Shown in pieces: positions 43,801 through 52,461 of a stretch of 64,000 nt of DNA. Each line of letters starts with the position of its first letter. The first letter of the stretch is position 1. This stretch comes from Rhizobium sp. NRK18 (lineage in GTDB: Bacteria > Pseudomonadota > Alphaproteobacteria > Rhizobiales > Rhizobiaceae), in contig NZ_JANFMV010000004.1 in NCBI RefSeq assembly GCF_024385575.1, positions 283,944 to 347,943 on the forward strand, given 5' to 3'. The translations under genes and the position numbers were made by a program. A model generated the notes under the pieces. The model saw nothing but the letters and a program-made list of their open reading frames with translations. It was not told the DNA's origin and searched no databases.

Positions 43801-44151
43801 ATGCCCGTCGTACAGGTTATCATTGCACCGGACATCGTAAGGGAGGCGGCTGCGAAGGCGGCTGAGGTAGGAAGCATTATCGAACAGCAGCTGGTTCGGT
43901 TGCTGGGGGCCTCTCCCCTCAAGGTTCAGATATCCATGGTGGCAGCAATTGCTGTGCCCAAAGGCTATCCCATATCGGTCGTTGTTAATCACCGCGCATC
44001 CGATGAACGCACCAAGGCTGACCGTGATGATCTGGCGCATCAAATAGCATCACGGCTTCATGATCTCCTTGATGTCCCAATTCGTGTCCGCGTCATCGCA
44101 ATCGATCCCATGCAAATTGCCGCCAGCGATATTGGTGAGGTCAAGTGGTGA
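43801..44151 (+). CDS. Tautomerase/MIF-superfamily-like protein with N-terminal proline
   Basis: 116 residues. Met-Pro start (MPVVQVIIAP) leaves Pro-1, the catalytic base of 4-oxalocrotonate tautomerase and CHMI-type enzymes, once Met is removed. The length and the beta-alpha pattern suit the 5-carboxymethyl-2-hydroxymuconate isomerase group. ATG 43801 follows AGGGA; a TTG 15 bases upstream would bury Pro-1 and is rejected. It lies between the TRAP permease and an alpha/beta hydrolase, so it may tautomerise an unsaturated keto-acid produced from the imported compound. The superfamily call is moderately secure; the reaction is unknown. Confidence 0.6.
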   Translation: MPVVQVIIAPDIVREAAAKAAEVGSIIEQQLVRLLGASPLKVQISMVAAIAVPKGYPISVVVNHRASDERTKADRDDLAHQIASRLHDLLDVPIRVRVIAIDPMQIAASDIGEVKW

Positions 44152-45134
44152 TGAGTGCACAGCCAATTGTACTCAGCGAAATCTCCTCCTTCCACATTGG
44201 TGGCGGGATCAGAAGACTCGAGGGCCAACTGAAACGTGAAGTCAAGGTATCGACCAACGGCGAAGCCAGGATGGTTGATCTCAACGGCGGTTACCATGTG
44301 GGCCAACTTTATGCACAGCACTTCAGGCAGGCCGCTCCGAAGTACAAGCTGCCGGTTCTGTTTTGGCACGGTGGGGCTATGTCGGGTGTAACTTGGGAAA
44401 CGACTCCTGACGGGCGTCCGGGATGGCAGAGTTTCTTCCTTCGCCAAGGTTACGACGTGGTCGTATCGGATGCCGTGGAGCGCGGTCGCGCTTCTTGGGC
44501 ACCGTTTCCGGAAATATATGAAACCAGTCCGCTTTTTCGGACTCAAGAGGATGCGTGGACACTGTTTCGCATGGGTTTAATGGAAGGTTACCACGAAGAT
44601 CCTGCGCAGCGACACGGCTATGAAGGGCAGCGCTTTCCTCTTGAAGCTTTTGACAAGCTTTCTGCCCAATTTGTAGCGCGCTGGACTACCAACAACGAGC
44701 GAACGCTTGCCGCTTATGAAAAATTGCTAGACCGGGTGGGTCCTGCGATCATTATCGCCCATAGTCAGGGTGGATGGTTCGCACAACAGATCGCGGCGCA
44801 GAAGCCAGAGCATGTCGCCGCAATCGTGGCAATCGAGCCGGCGGGCGCTCCGACATTAAACGGCGTCGAGTTCGAGAAGGCCTCCCGAGTGCCTCATCTC
44901 TACGTCTGGGGTGATTATTGCGACGATCATGCTGCATGGAAGGGTTATAAAGCGAAGGTTCTTCAACACTGCGAGCTTATGCGCGACCGTGGTGGCCGAA
45001 TTTTTCAGCTGGATCTACCTAAGGAAGGCATACGGGGCAATTCTCATATGCCGATGATGGATGACAACAGTGATCATGTGGCAACCTTGGTCGCCGATTG
45101 GCTTCTTAAGGAAGCAAAGTTGATCAGTGAATAG
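44151..45134 (+). CDS. Alpha/beta hydrolase, esterase-like
   Basis: 327 residues. Alpha/beta-hydrolase layout: oxyanion segment LFWHGGAMSGVTWE near residue 65, nucleophile elbow AHSQGGWFA near residue 203, acid candidate in LYVWGDYCDDH near 250, and His in GNSHMPMMDDN near 300. No signal peptide, so cytoplasmic. The start overlaps the tautomerase stop (TGATG). It resembles carboxylesterases, but its partner genes suggest hydrolysis of an ester or C-C bond in an imported carboxylate. Last intact gene of the TRAP operon. Confidence 0.82.
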   Translation: MSAQPIVLSEISSFHIGGGIRRLEGQLKREVKVSTNGEARMVDLNGGYHVGQLYAQHFRQAAPKYKLPVLFWHGGAMSGVTWETTPDGRPGWQSFFLRQGYDVVVSDAVERGRASWAPFPEIYETSPLFRTQEDAWTLFRMGLMEGYHEDPAQRHGYEGQRFPLEAFDKLSAQFVARWTTNNERTLAAYEKLLDRVGPAIIIAHSQGGWFAQQIAAQKPEHVAAIVAIEPAGAPTLNGVEFEKASRVPHLYVWGDYCDDHAAWKGYKAKVLQHCELMRDRGGRIFQLDLPKEGIRGNSHMPMMDDNSDHVATLVADWLLKEAKLISE

Positions 45135-45144
45135 TTCGTAACCC

Positions 45145-45522
45145 GGAGGGCCAGACCCTAAAGACGGGGCCGCTGATCCATGTCATCAGCCCCGAGAACT
45201 CCCACTGGGCGGGGCGGCAAAAGTGCCTGGAACGCTGCTCGATCCGGCGACCAAATACCAAGGGTTCGACGTTCGACAATTACGTCCCGGCGACCCAAGC
45301 CGCCCTCGACGGACAGGGAGTAATGCTCGGCTGGCGCTCTGTCACGGGGGAGTTGGCGCGGATGGAAGCTTAAGGGCATGGCTAGACGGTGAAATCGATC
45401 TCGGCACCGCCTACTATCTTATCGAATCCGAATGGCGCTCACCAGCGGCCGTCGTCTTCACGGAATGGCTTTACTCTCGCTACTCTCTTTCTTCTGCACC
45501 GGAGATACTCGAACGCGGTTAA
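45145..45522 (+). pseudogene. Decayed LysR (GcvA-like) regulator, C-terminal half
   Basis: Two adjacent frames together give the end of a GcvA-type LysR protein. From 45158 one frame reads LKTGPLIHVISPENSHWAG and later STFDNYVPATQAALDGQG then MLGWRSVTGELARM, then hits stops near 45370. The next frame continues with GSLRAWLDGEIDLGTAYYLI and ends at 45522. The DNA-binding half is missing. A one-base frameshift therefore broke a gene already truncated at its 5' end. Confidence 0.75.
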
Positions 45523-45750
45523 GGCAACGCCACCGCCTTCACTTATCCAGCCGCGCAAGCCAGAGATCCCCGATCGAGAGAAAGCCAATTCGGAACCTCG
45601 GTCTCCGTGTTTGGTTGACAGTTCACCAGAAAGTATTCGGTTCTCACTTGGGAAGGGTTGATCGCCGCTTCCATGGCCGCGAGAACGTTCCCCACATTTC
45701 TGAGAGCAGGATTTTTCCGATTGACGAATGCATCCAGGCATGGAAGTCTA

Positions 45751-45772
45751 TGAACAGGTTTGAACAGGTTCA
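45751..45772. promoter_or_regulatory. Tandem repeat with dyad, probable GntR/UTRA operator
   Basis: TGAACAGGTT occurs twice in exact tandem (45751-45760, 45761-45770), and the second copy continues into the perfect dyad TGAAC-AG-GTTCA (45761-45772). It ends 30 bases before the GntR start codon, where an autoregulatory site would be expected. The 228 bases before it (45523-45750) hold no gene I can support. Confidence 0.6.
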
Positions 45773-45802
45773 TTAAACAAGTTGATCCCAGGATGATGCG
45801 CG

Positions 45803-46519
45803 ATGAAAGTCAAACTTGAACCTGGCGTGGCCAAGCCACAGCAGATCGCCAGCGTGTTGGAAGAGGAAATCCGCTCCGGCAGACTGGCCTTCGGCGATCG
45901 CCTGCAGAGCGAGAACGAGCTTGTCCGGCGGTTTTCGGTGAGCCGCAATACGCTTCGCAAGGGATTGGAAGAACTAAACAGCCGCGGTCTCATCACCACC
46001 AAGGTCGGGATCGGCTCATTCGTGACCTTCAACGGAAAGACCATCGACGATGCAGCCGGCTGGTCGAGAGCCCTTGCCGATGCCGGAGCGCAGACCGAAA
46101 CGCGCGTCCTGCGGATAGAGATGCTGCAGGACCCCGACCTTGCGGAACAGCTTTCAATCAAAGACGACACCTTCATCGCCGTCGATCGCCTGCGCCGGCT
46201 GTCCGAGGGACAGGTTCCCGTCTCGCTCGAGCGGAGCCGTCTGCCGATGCTTCCGGAACTGGAGAGCGTCCCGCTAAGCGGCCTCAAGTCGGGCTCGCTG
46301 CGGGAGACATTGCGCGTCGCGGGGCTCATTCCGACGAACGGCGAAGAGTGGGCCGATATCGCCCTGCTGTCCGCAGACGATGCCGCCCTTCTCGAATGTG
46401 CCGAAGGTTCCGCCTTTTTGCGGACAAGACGCCTGTCGCGTAGCGCAGACGGCCGCCCGATCGAATATGTCACCAGCCTTTTGAACCCCACATATTTTGC
46501 ACTTCATCTGGAATTTTGA
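45803..46519 (+). CDS. GntR-family transcriptional regulator, HutC/UTRA subfamily
   Basis: 238 residues. Winged helix PQQIASVLEEEIRSGRLAFG and ENELVRRFSVSRNTLRKGLEEL, then an UTRA ligand domain (ETRVLRIEMLQDPDLAEQL, VDRLRRLSEGQVPVSLERS, RTRRLSRSADGRPIEYVTSLL). UTRA domains bind small ligands such as phosphosugars or amino-sugar derivatives. It is the first gene of a rightward seven-gene module and overlaps closely with the next gene (3 bases between stop and ATG). Fructoselysine and related operons have the same regulator type beside a PfkB kinase. Confidence 0.9.
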   Translation: MKVKLEPGVAKPQQIASVLEEEIRSGRLAFGDRLQSENELVRRFSVSRNTLRKGLEELNSRGLITTKVGIGSFVTFNGKTIDDAAGWSRALADAGAQTETRVLRIEMLQDPDLAEQLSIKDDTFIAVDRLRRLSEGQVPVSLERSRLPMLPELESVPLSGLKSGSLRETLRVAGLIPTNGEEWADIALLSADDAALLECAEGSAFLRTRRLSRSADGRPIEYVTSLLNPTYFALHLEF

Positions 46520-46521
46520 GC

Positions 46522-47556
46522 ATGACGGTATCCCGCGAGAAGATGGTCGATAGAGCAGTAGCGGCACTGACAGGCGGCGCAATCGGCGACGCCATGGGAA
46601 TGCCGACACAACTTCTCTCGCCGCAGCGGATTGCCGAAATCTACGGGTACGTCGAGAGCTTTGTCGCGCCGAGCGCCGACCACCCAGTTTCCCGGGGCCT
46701 TGCGGCCGGTACGATCACCGACGACACGGAGCAGACCCTGCTTCTTGGCGACGTTCTTCTCCAGTCCAAAGCCGGTTTCGATCACAGACTGTGGATCGAT
46801 GCGCTGCTGTCCTGGGAAGAGAGCATCCGCGCCCGTGGCGGTTATGATCTCCTCGGCCCTTCGACCAAACGCGCCATCGACGCGATCAATGCCGGCGTTC
46901 CGCCGGAACAAGCAGGCCGATATGGCGATACGAACGGTGCGGCCATGCGCATAGCACCCGCCGGCATCATGCTGCCGCCGTCAAGCGAACTATTGCAGAC
47001 CGTTGCCGAGACGTGCCGCTCGACCCACAACACCTCGATCGCCATTGCCGCCGCGGCGGCCGTCGCCACCGTCGTCAGCTGCGGGCTGGACGGCGCTGGG
47101 TGGCGTGAAGCCATACCGTCCGCACTGGAAGCCGCGAAGGCTGCGGAAAGCGAAGGAGCCTGGATTGCCGGCGGACGCATTTCTGCGCGGATCGCCTGGG
47201 CTGTGTCCCTGGCCGAACAGGCCCGAACCGCAGCGGATATCCAAGCAATGTTCGATCTCATCGGCACCAGCGTCGCCTCGCAGGAATCCGTTCCGGCCGC
47301 CTTCGCGGTGCTGGCCCTGGCTGATGGCAATTGCTGGAAGGCGGCCGTCATCGCCGCCAATCTCGGCGGCGACACCGACACGATCGGCGCCATCGCCTGC
47401 TCCATGGCGGGCGCCTGCGATGGTCTCTCGTCGGTCGCGGACGACTTGATTGCCGCTCTCAAGGGGTTCGATCCGGAGAAGGCCCGCTCACTGGCCGAGG
47501 CCCTTGTCGATCGTCGCCTGGCACTGGCCGAGGGCGGGAAGGTGCGGCATGGCTGA
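46522..47556 (+). CDS. ADP-ribosylglycohydrolase family protein
   Basis: 344 residues. All metal motifs of the DraG/ARH fold are present: GGAIGDAMGMP near residue 15, ITDDTEQTLLLGDVL near 63 (Thr-Asp-Asp), and NLGGDTDTIGAIACSMAGA near 272 (Asp-x-Asp). The family cuts N- or O-glycosidic bonds of ribose derivatives through two Mg or Mn ions. Here it sits between a ligand-sensing regulator and a PfkB sugar kinase ahead of a transporter, which argues for a catabolic role on a small N-glycoside and against reversal of protein ADP-ribosylation. ATG 46522 is chosen over an upstream TTG. Confidence 0.88.
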   Translation: MTVSREKMVDRAVAALTGGAIGDAMGMPTQLLSPQRIAEIYGYVESFVAPSADHPVSRGLAAGTITDDTEQTLLLGDVLLQSKAGFDHRLWIDALLSWEESIRARGGYDLLGPSTKRAIDAINAGVPPEQAGRYGDTNGAAMRIAPAGIMLPPSSELLQTVAETCRSTHNTSIAIAAAAAVATVVSCGLDGAGWREAIPSALEAAKAAESEGAWIAGGRISARIAWAVSLAEQARTAADIQAMFDLIGTSVASQESVPAAFAVLALADGNCWKAAVIAANLGGDTDTIGAIACSMAGACDGLSSVADDLIAALKGFDPEKARSLAEALVDRRLALAEGGKVRHG

Positions 47557-48499
47557 ACCCCGGCTATTTCATATCGGCAGCGCCGTCGTCGATTACGTCT
47601 ATGAGATCGACCGATTGCCGATGCCCGGCGAAGACCTCTTGGCGTCAGGCTTTTCGGCCCTGCCGGGCGGAGGCTTCAACATGCTGGTCGCGGCGCATCG
47701 AAGCGGCCTCCACTGCGCCTATGCCGGCAAGATCGGGTCGGGACCCGTAGGCGCGCTCCTCGCAGCCGCATTCCAGGCGGAAGGCATCGATTGCATCCAG
47801 ACCAGAGCAGCCGGCACGGACACCGGCACCTGTGTGGTGCTGGTCACCGCAGACGGGGAAAGAACCTTCGTCTCCCGACAGGGGGCAGAGGCCCTCCTAG
47901 AGGCCGACGATCTTCGATCCATCGGCTCGAAAGCCGGAGACTGGTTCTTCACCTCCGGATACACGCTCGCCTATCCGGAATGCCGCGACACCCTGGCAGA
48001 ATTCATAGAAGGCCTGCCGGGCGATGTGACCTTCATGTTCGATCCCACCGGCGTGGTCGACCATATCCCGGAGGATATCCTGGCACGGGTCATGAAGCGC
48101 GCCGACTGGCTGACCTGCAACCGTGCGGAAGCAACGGTAATCGCCGGTGAAGCCGGTCTGGAGGATCTGGCGGCAAGGCTGCTTGAACGATCCTGTCCGC
48201 ATGCGAAAGGCGTGATCATACGCTGTGGGGGCGATGGCGCGCTGCTTGCGTTGAGAAACGAGCAACCCGCCTTTGTTCCCGCCTTCCGGGTCCACGTGGT
48301 GGACACCAATGGCGCCGGTGATGTGCATTCCGGCGCGATGGCCGCAGCGCTTGCCCGCAATGAGCCGCCCGTGAATGCCCTGCGCATTGCCAATGCCGCT
48401 GCCGCCATCTCGACAACCCGCCGCGGCGGCTCGAATGCCCCATACAGACAAGAGGTCGAAGAATTCCTGCAACGTGCCGGGGAACCCATAATCGACTGA
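47549..48499 (+). CDS. PfkB-family carbohydrate kinase
   Basis: 316 residues of the ribokinase fold: sugar-binding LPGGGFNMLVAAHRSG near residue 40, DPTGVVDHIP, NRAEATVI near 193, and the C-terminal VVDTNGAGDVHSGAMAAAL with the catalytic Asp and anion hole near residue 254. ATG 47549 overlaps the glycohydrolase stop by 8 bases, showing translational coupling. It probably phosphorylates the sugar released by, or the compound presented to, the glycohydrolase. FrlD-type fructoselysine kinases are in the same family, so a glycated amine is an alternative substrate. Confidence 0.9.
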   Translation: MAEPRLFHIGSAVVDYVYEIDRLPMPGEDLLASGFSALPGGGFNMLVAAHRSGLHCAYAGKIGSGPVGALLAAAFQAEGIDCIQTRAAGTDTGTCVVLVTADGERTFVSRQGAEALLEADDLRSIGSKAGDWFFTSGYTLAYPECRDTLAEFIEGLPGDVTFMFDPTGVVDHIPEDILARVMKRADWLTCNRAEATVIAGEAGLEDLAARLLERSCPHAKGVIIRCGGDGALLALRNEQPAFVPAFRVHVVDTNGAGDVHSGAMAAALARNEPPVNALRIANAAAAISTTRRGGSNAPYRQEVEEFLQRAGEPIID

Positions 48500-48542
48500 C
48501 AAAGAAGAAGAACAGGCACATCAAATCTGAGAGGAAGCAGAC

Positions 48543-49595
48543 ATGAAATCCTATTCGATACTGGCGACCACCGCCATCATGACAGTCTTGATGCAATCCG
48601 GAGCAATGGCAGCCGACGTCCATGTTCTCAACTGGAAGGGCTATGGGACCGACGAACCGTGGGCCGTGGAAGCCTTCGAAAATGCCACCGGCAACAAGGT
48701 CATCAACGATTACTTCAATTCCGAACAGGAAATGCTGACCAAGCTGCGGACCAATCCCGGCCTCTACGACGTCGTGATGATCAATGCTGCCTTCAATGAC
48801 CAGGCGACGTTGGAAGGACTGATCCAGCCGATCGACACCAGCAAGATCGCCAATGCGGCGAACATCAGCGAGGAAAAGGCCAAGTCGCCGCTGCTCAACC
48901 ACGACGGCCAGACCTATGGCGTGCCGTGGGTCTGGGGACTGACCTCCATCGCCGTCAACGACAAGGCCTTCGACAAGACCCCGACCTCCATCCAGGTGAT
49001 GTGGGATGAAGCCCACAAGGGGCGTGTGGTCTTGCGCGACGACGCCCTCGAAGCCATTCAGTTCGGCGCCATTGCGACCGGGCAGAACATCAACGACATC
49101 AAGGACATGGATGCAGTAAAAGCCAAGCTTGCGTCCCTGATGCCACAGATCCGCACGTTCTGGAGTGCGGAGAACGACTGGAACCAGATGGTTGCCGCCA
49201 ACCAGATCGACGTCGGTACCTACTGGAGCGGTTCGGCGTCGCGCGCCAAGAAGAACTTCGGCCTTCCGGTCACCTTCGTCGTTCCGGAAGAAGGGGCGGT
49301 CGGCTGGCTCGATGCCTTCTCCATCCCCAAGGGATCGAAAAACGTCGAGGGCGCGGAAGCCTTCATCAACTACATGATCGATCCGACGTTCTACGTGGAA
49401 TGGGACAACAAGGTCGGCGCACCGGTTTCGGCCAATACCGCGGCCGTTGCCGAACTGCCGGAAGACGCGTTCAACCGAAAGGTCATGGGAGACCCGCAGG
49501 TCGCAGCGCGCATCCAGTTCCAGGCGCCCGTCTCGGATGCCGACCGCGAGAAGTACCTGCAGATCTGGCAGGAACTGAAGGTCAACGTGAAGTAA
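48543..49595 (+). CDS. ABC transporter substrate-binding protein, PotD/polyamine type
   Basis: 350 residues with a Sec signal (MTVLMQSGAMAADV). The mature start VHVLNWKGYGTDEPWAVEAF and later GVPWVWGLTSIAVN, VGTYWSGSASRAKK and WLDAFSIPKGSKN are typical of PotD/PotF-like receptors. The class binds polyamines and also sugar-amine conjugates such as opines in rhizobia. First gene of the transporter block; 43 bases after the kinase stop with a GAGAGGAAG ribosome site. Confidence 0.9.
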   Translation: MKSYSILATTAIMTVLMQSGAMAADVHVLNWKGYGTDEPWAVEAFENATGNKVINDYFNSEQEMLTKLRTNPGLYDVVMINAAFNDQATLEGLIQPIDTSKIANAANISEEKAKSPLLNHDGQTYGVPWVWGLTSIAVNDKAFDKTPTSIQVMWDEAHKGRVVLRDDALEAIQFGAIATGQNINDIKDMDAVKAKLASLMPQIRTFWSAENDWNQMVAANQIDVGTYWSGSASRAKKNFGLPVTFVVPEEGAVGWLDAFSIPKGSKNVEGAEAFINYMIDPTFYVEWDNKVGAPVSANTAAVAELPEDAFNRKVMGDPQVAARIQFQAPVSDADREKYLQIWQELKVNVK

Positions 49596-49620
49596 CCACG
49601 ATCGGAGGAAGGAGCTCGGC

Positions 49621-50493
49621 ATGGGCGCATCACAATCCCGGCTCGGGCATCGTTCGACGGTAAATGCCGCCGCGCCGCTGCTCCTTCCCGCCTATCTCTG
49701 GCTGATGGTGGCAATCTTCCTGCCATTGTCGGCCATGGTCTTCTTCAGCTTTGCCAGCGACATGCCCTTCATGGGCAAGCCCTGGTCGCTGACATTGTCG
49801 AACTACGCCGATTTCTTTTCGAGCGACGTCTACGCAAAGCTTCTGGTGTCGTCGCTGCGCCTCGCCTTCGAGGTCACGGTCTGGTGCATCATTCTCGGCT
49901 TCCCGTCAGCCTATGTGCTGGCCAAGGTGTTCAAGGGCAGAACACGGGAAGCGATCTTCCTACTTGTCATCCTCCCCTTCTGGAGCAACGGCCTCGTCCG
50001 CATCTTCTCCTGGGCGATGGTGCTGCGCAGCGGCGGCATACTGGATACGGCGCTGAACGCTATCCTGCCATTCAAGGTCAATATCGACCTGATGTATTCC
50101 TATCCGGCCGTCATCATCGGCCTCGTGCATTCCTATGTGCCCTATATCGTGCTCACCTGCTACCTCAGCATCCAGGCGATCGATGACAGCCTGATCGAGG
50201 CGGCACGGTCGCTCGGCGCATCGCGCTTCAGGATTTTGAGGCGCATCATTCTCCCGCTGTCGCTGCCGGGCATCATCGCCGGAGCCGTTCTCGTCTTCGT
50301 GCCGGTGATCGGCTCGTTCATGGAGCCGCGCATCCTCGGAGGACGGACCGGTACCTTCTACGGGACCGTCATTGAAGACCAGTTCGTCGCCGTCTTCAAC
50401 TGGCCGCTGGGAGCCGCCCTCTCCTTCATCCTGCTGGCTCTCGTCCTAGCCATCCTGGCATTGGCCTCCCCCGTCATGAGGAAAGCCGCATGA
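49621..50493 (+). CDS. ABC transporter permease, PotB type
   Basis: 290 residues, six spans; docking loop SLIEAARSLGASRFRILRRI followed by LPLSLPG near residues 190-218. It starts 25 bases after the binding-protein stop and overlaps the second permease by 4 bases. Confidence 0.92.
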   Translation: MGASQSRLGHRSTVNAAAPLLLPAYLWLMVAIFLPLSAMVFFSFASDMPFMGKPWSLTLSNYADFFSSDVYAKLLVSSLRLAFEVTVWCIILGFPSAYVLAKVFKGRTREAIFLLVILPFWSNGLVRIFSWAMVLRSGGILDTALNAILPFKVNIDLMYSYPAVIIGLVHSYVPYIVLTCYLSIQAIDDSLIEAARSLGASRFRILRRIILPLSLPGIIAGAVLVFVPVIGSFMEPRILGGRTGTFYGTVIEDQFVAVFNWPLGAALSFILLALVLAILALASPVMRKAA

Positions 50494-51281
50494 GCAAGAC
50501 CACGCGCTTCCTCAACTCCATCGGGCGCCTCTATGTCGGCCTTCTCCTGGCCTTCCTCTATCTGCCGATCGTCATCATGGGTCTGATGTCGTTCAACGCC
50601 TCGCCCTTCTACCAGTTGCCGTTAAAGTGGTCGACGACATGGTATCGGGCGCTGTCGCAAGACGGCCAGCTGATCGGCGCCGCCCTCAACAGCCTGGAGA
50701 TCGCCGTCATCACCACGATCGTCGCGACGGTCATCGGTACGGCCGCATCGCTGGCCTTCTTCCGCTACGAATTCAGGGGCAAGAAGCTGCTTCAGGCGCT
50801 GCTGCTGCCGCCGATCGCCATTCCGTGGCTGATCACCGGCACGGCGATGCTCGTCTTCTTTTACGGCATTGGCATAGGCCGCGGCCTGCACGCCATCATA
50901 CTCGGCCATGTGGCGCTCGCCCTGCCCTATGTCATCATCGTGATCAATGCCCGCCTCCAGACCTTCGCGCCAGAGCTTGAGGAGGCGGCCCGCTCGCTTG
51001 GCGCCAGCCAGTGGCAGATCACCCGCAGGGTGACCCTGCCCTATCTTGCACCGGGCGTCGTCGCCGGCGGACTTTTCGCCTTCGCCGTTTCCTTCGACCA
51101 GTTCGTCGTCTCCTATTTCCTGGCGACCCCGGGGCAGACGACGCTTCCGGTCGAAATCTACGCAGCGATCCGCAAGGGCTTCACGCCCGAGATCAACGCG
51201 GTGTCGACGATCATCATCGTCATGTCCATGGTCCTGATGCTGGTGACCGCCCGCTTCTACAAATTCGGAGGAAATAGCTGA
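50490..51281 (+). CDS. ABC transporter permease, PotC type
   Basis: 263 residues, six spans; docking loop ELEEAARSLGASQWQITRRV then LPYLAPG near residues 160-185. Starts with ATGA overlap on the previous gene and ends overlapping the ATPase start, so the three genes are translated together. Confidence 0.92.
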   Translation: MSKTTRFLNSIGRLYVGLLLAFLYLPIVIMGLMSFNASPFYQLPLKWSTTWYRALSQDGQLIGAALNSLEIAVITTIVATVIGTAASLAFFRYEFRGKKLLQALLLPPIAIPWLITGTAMLVFFYGIGIGRGLHAIILGHVALALPYVIIVINARLQTFAPELEEAARSLGASQWQITRRVTLPYLAPGVVAGGLFAFAVSFDQFVVSYFLATPGQTTLPVEIYAAIRKGFTPEINAVSTIIIVMSMVLMLVTARFYKFGGNS

Positions 51282-52336
51282 TGGCCAGCGTCGAGGTGAA
51301 AAACCTGTCACGAAGCTTTGGCATCTACAAGGCGCTCGACGATATCTCGGTACGCTTCAAGGATGGCGGTTTCTACGCACTTCTCGGCCCGTCCGGCAGC
51401 GGCAAGACCACGCTGTTGCGGATGATCGCCGGCTTCGACTATCCCGATACCGGCCACATCGAGATGAACGGCGAAAGCGTCGAGAGGGTTCCCCTGGAAA
51501 AGCGCAACATCGGCATGGTGTTCCAGAACTATGCGCTGTTTCCCAACATGACGGTGTTCGACAATGTCGCCTTCGGACTCAGCGTGCGCGGCGTCGCGCG
51601 CGAGGAGATGCGAGCGAAGGTCATGAACGCCCTCGACCTCGTGCAACTCGGCAAACTCGAAGGCCGCAAGCCGCACCAGCTCTCCGGCGGCCAGCGCCAG
51701 CGTGTGGCGCTCGCGCGCGCGATCGTCATCAATCCTCGCGTCCTGCTTCTCGACGAACCGCTCGGAGCACTGGACAAGGCCCTGCGTCTCGACATGCAGG
51801 TCGAATTGAAGCGCATTCAAAGGGAAATCGGCATTACCACCGTCTTCGTCACCCATGACCAGGAAGAAGCCCTGACCATGGCGGATCGCATCGGCCTCCT
51901 GAAGGATGGAAGACTGATCGAAGAAGGACGGCCGGAAGACATCTACAACTGCCCGAAGACCCTGTTTGCCGCGACCTTCCTCGGGGACGCCAATATTTTC
52001 GAGGGCGACTGGCAAGACGGTGATATCATGCTAGCCGACGGGCGTGCCGTGTCTGTCGCCGCCGGCCGCGAAACACAATCCGGAAAAATTCGCTGCGCCG
52101 TTCGCCCGGAGCGGATCCGGATCGTCTCGGCTGAACAGCCGAGATTGGACAACGTGCTGGACGGCCGCATCGAGCGCAGGCTCTTTGCCGGCAACAGCAC
52201 GACGCTGTTCGTCAATCACAACGGCCGCGAAATCCGCGTCGGCCTGCCCAACACCGGATCGGTGAGCCACGACGACGGCGAAGCCGTCACGCTGACATGG
52301 TCCCGCGAAAGCACCATACCGGTGACGGCGGCCTAG
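51281..52336 (+). CDS. ABC transporter ATP-binding protein, PotA type
   Basis: 351 residues: Walker A GPSGSGKTT, VFQNYALFPNMTV, signature LSGGQRQRVALARA, Walker B VLLLDEPLGALDKAL, VTHDQEEALTMAD, and a TOBE region (FAATFLGDANIFEGDW, CAVRPERIRI). Last gene of the module; a decayed IS6 element follows 125 bases downstream. Confidence 0.93.
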   Translation: MASVEVKNLSRSFGIYKALDDISVRFKDGGFYALLGPSGSGKTTLLRMIAGFDYPDTGHIEMNGESVERVPLEKRNIGMVFQNYALFPNMTVFDNVAFGLSVRGVAREEMRAKVMNALDLVQLGKLEGRKPHQLSGGQRQRVALARAIVINPRVLLLDEPLGALDKALRLDMQVELKRIQREIGITTVFVTHDQEEALTMADRIGLLKDGRLIEEGRPEDIYNCPKTLFAATFLGDANIFEGDWQDGDIMLADGRAVSVAAGRETQSGKIRCAVRPERIRIVSAEQPRLDNVLDGRIERRLFAGNSTTLFVNHNGREIRVGLPNTGSVSHDDGEAVTLTWSRESTIPVTAA

Positions 52337-52461
52337 CCCGCTCCTGGAGAAAAGCGCAAAGTGCACGTCATGGGCATCATAAACTTAATGGGCGCGAGGC
52401 AATGGTGGCCCGCTTGCACCACGGCGGTTCATGTCCGAGCGATTTTCGCCCACAAGTTCAT

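Noticed and set aside
45439..45790. Small open frames on both strands downstream of the LysR relic
   Set aside because: Short, overlapping, without ribosome sites or similarity to families I know.
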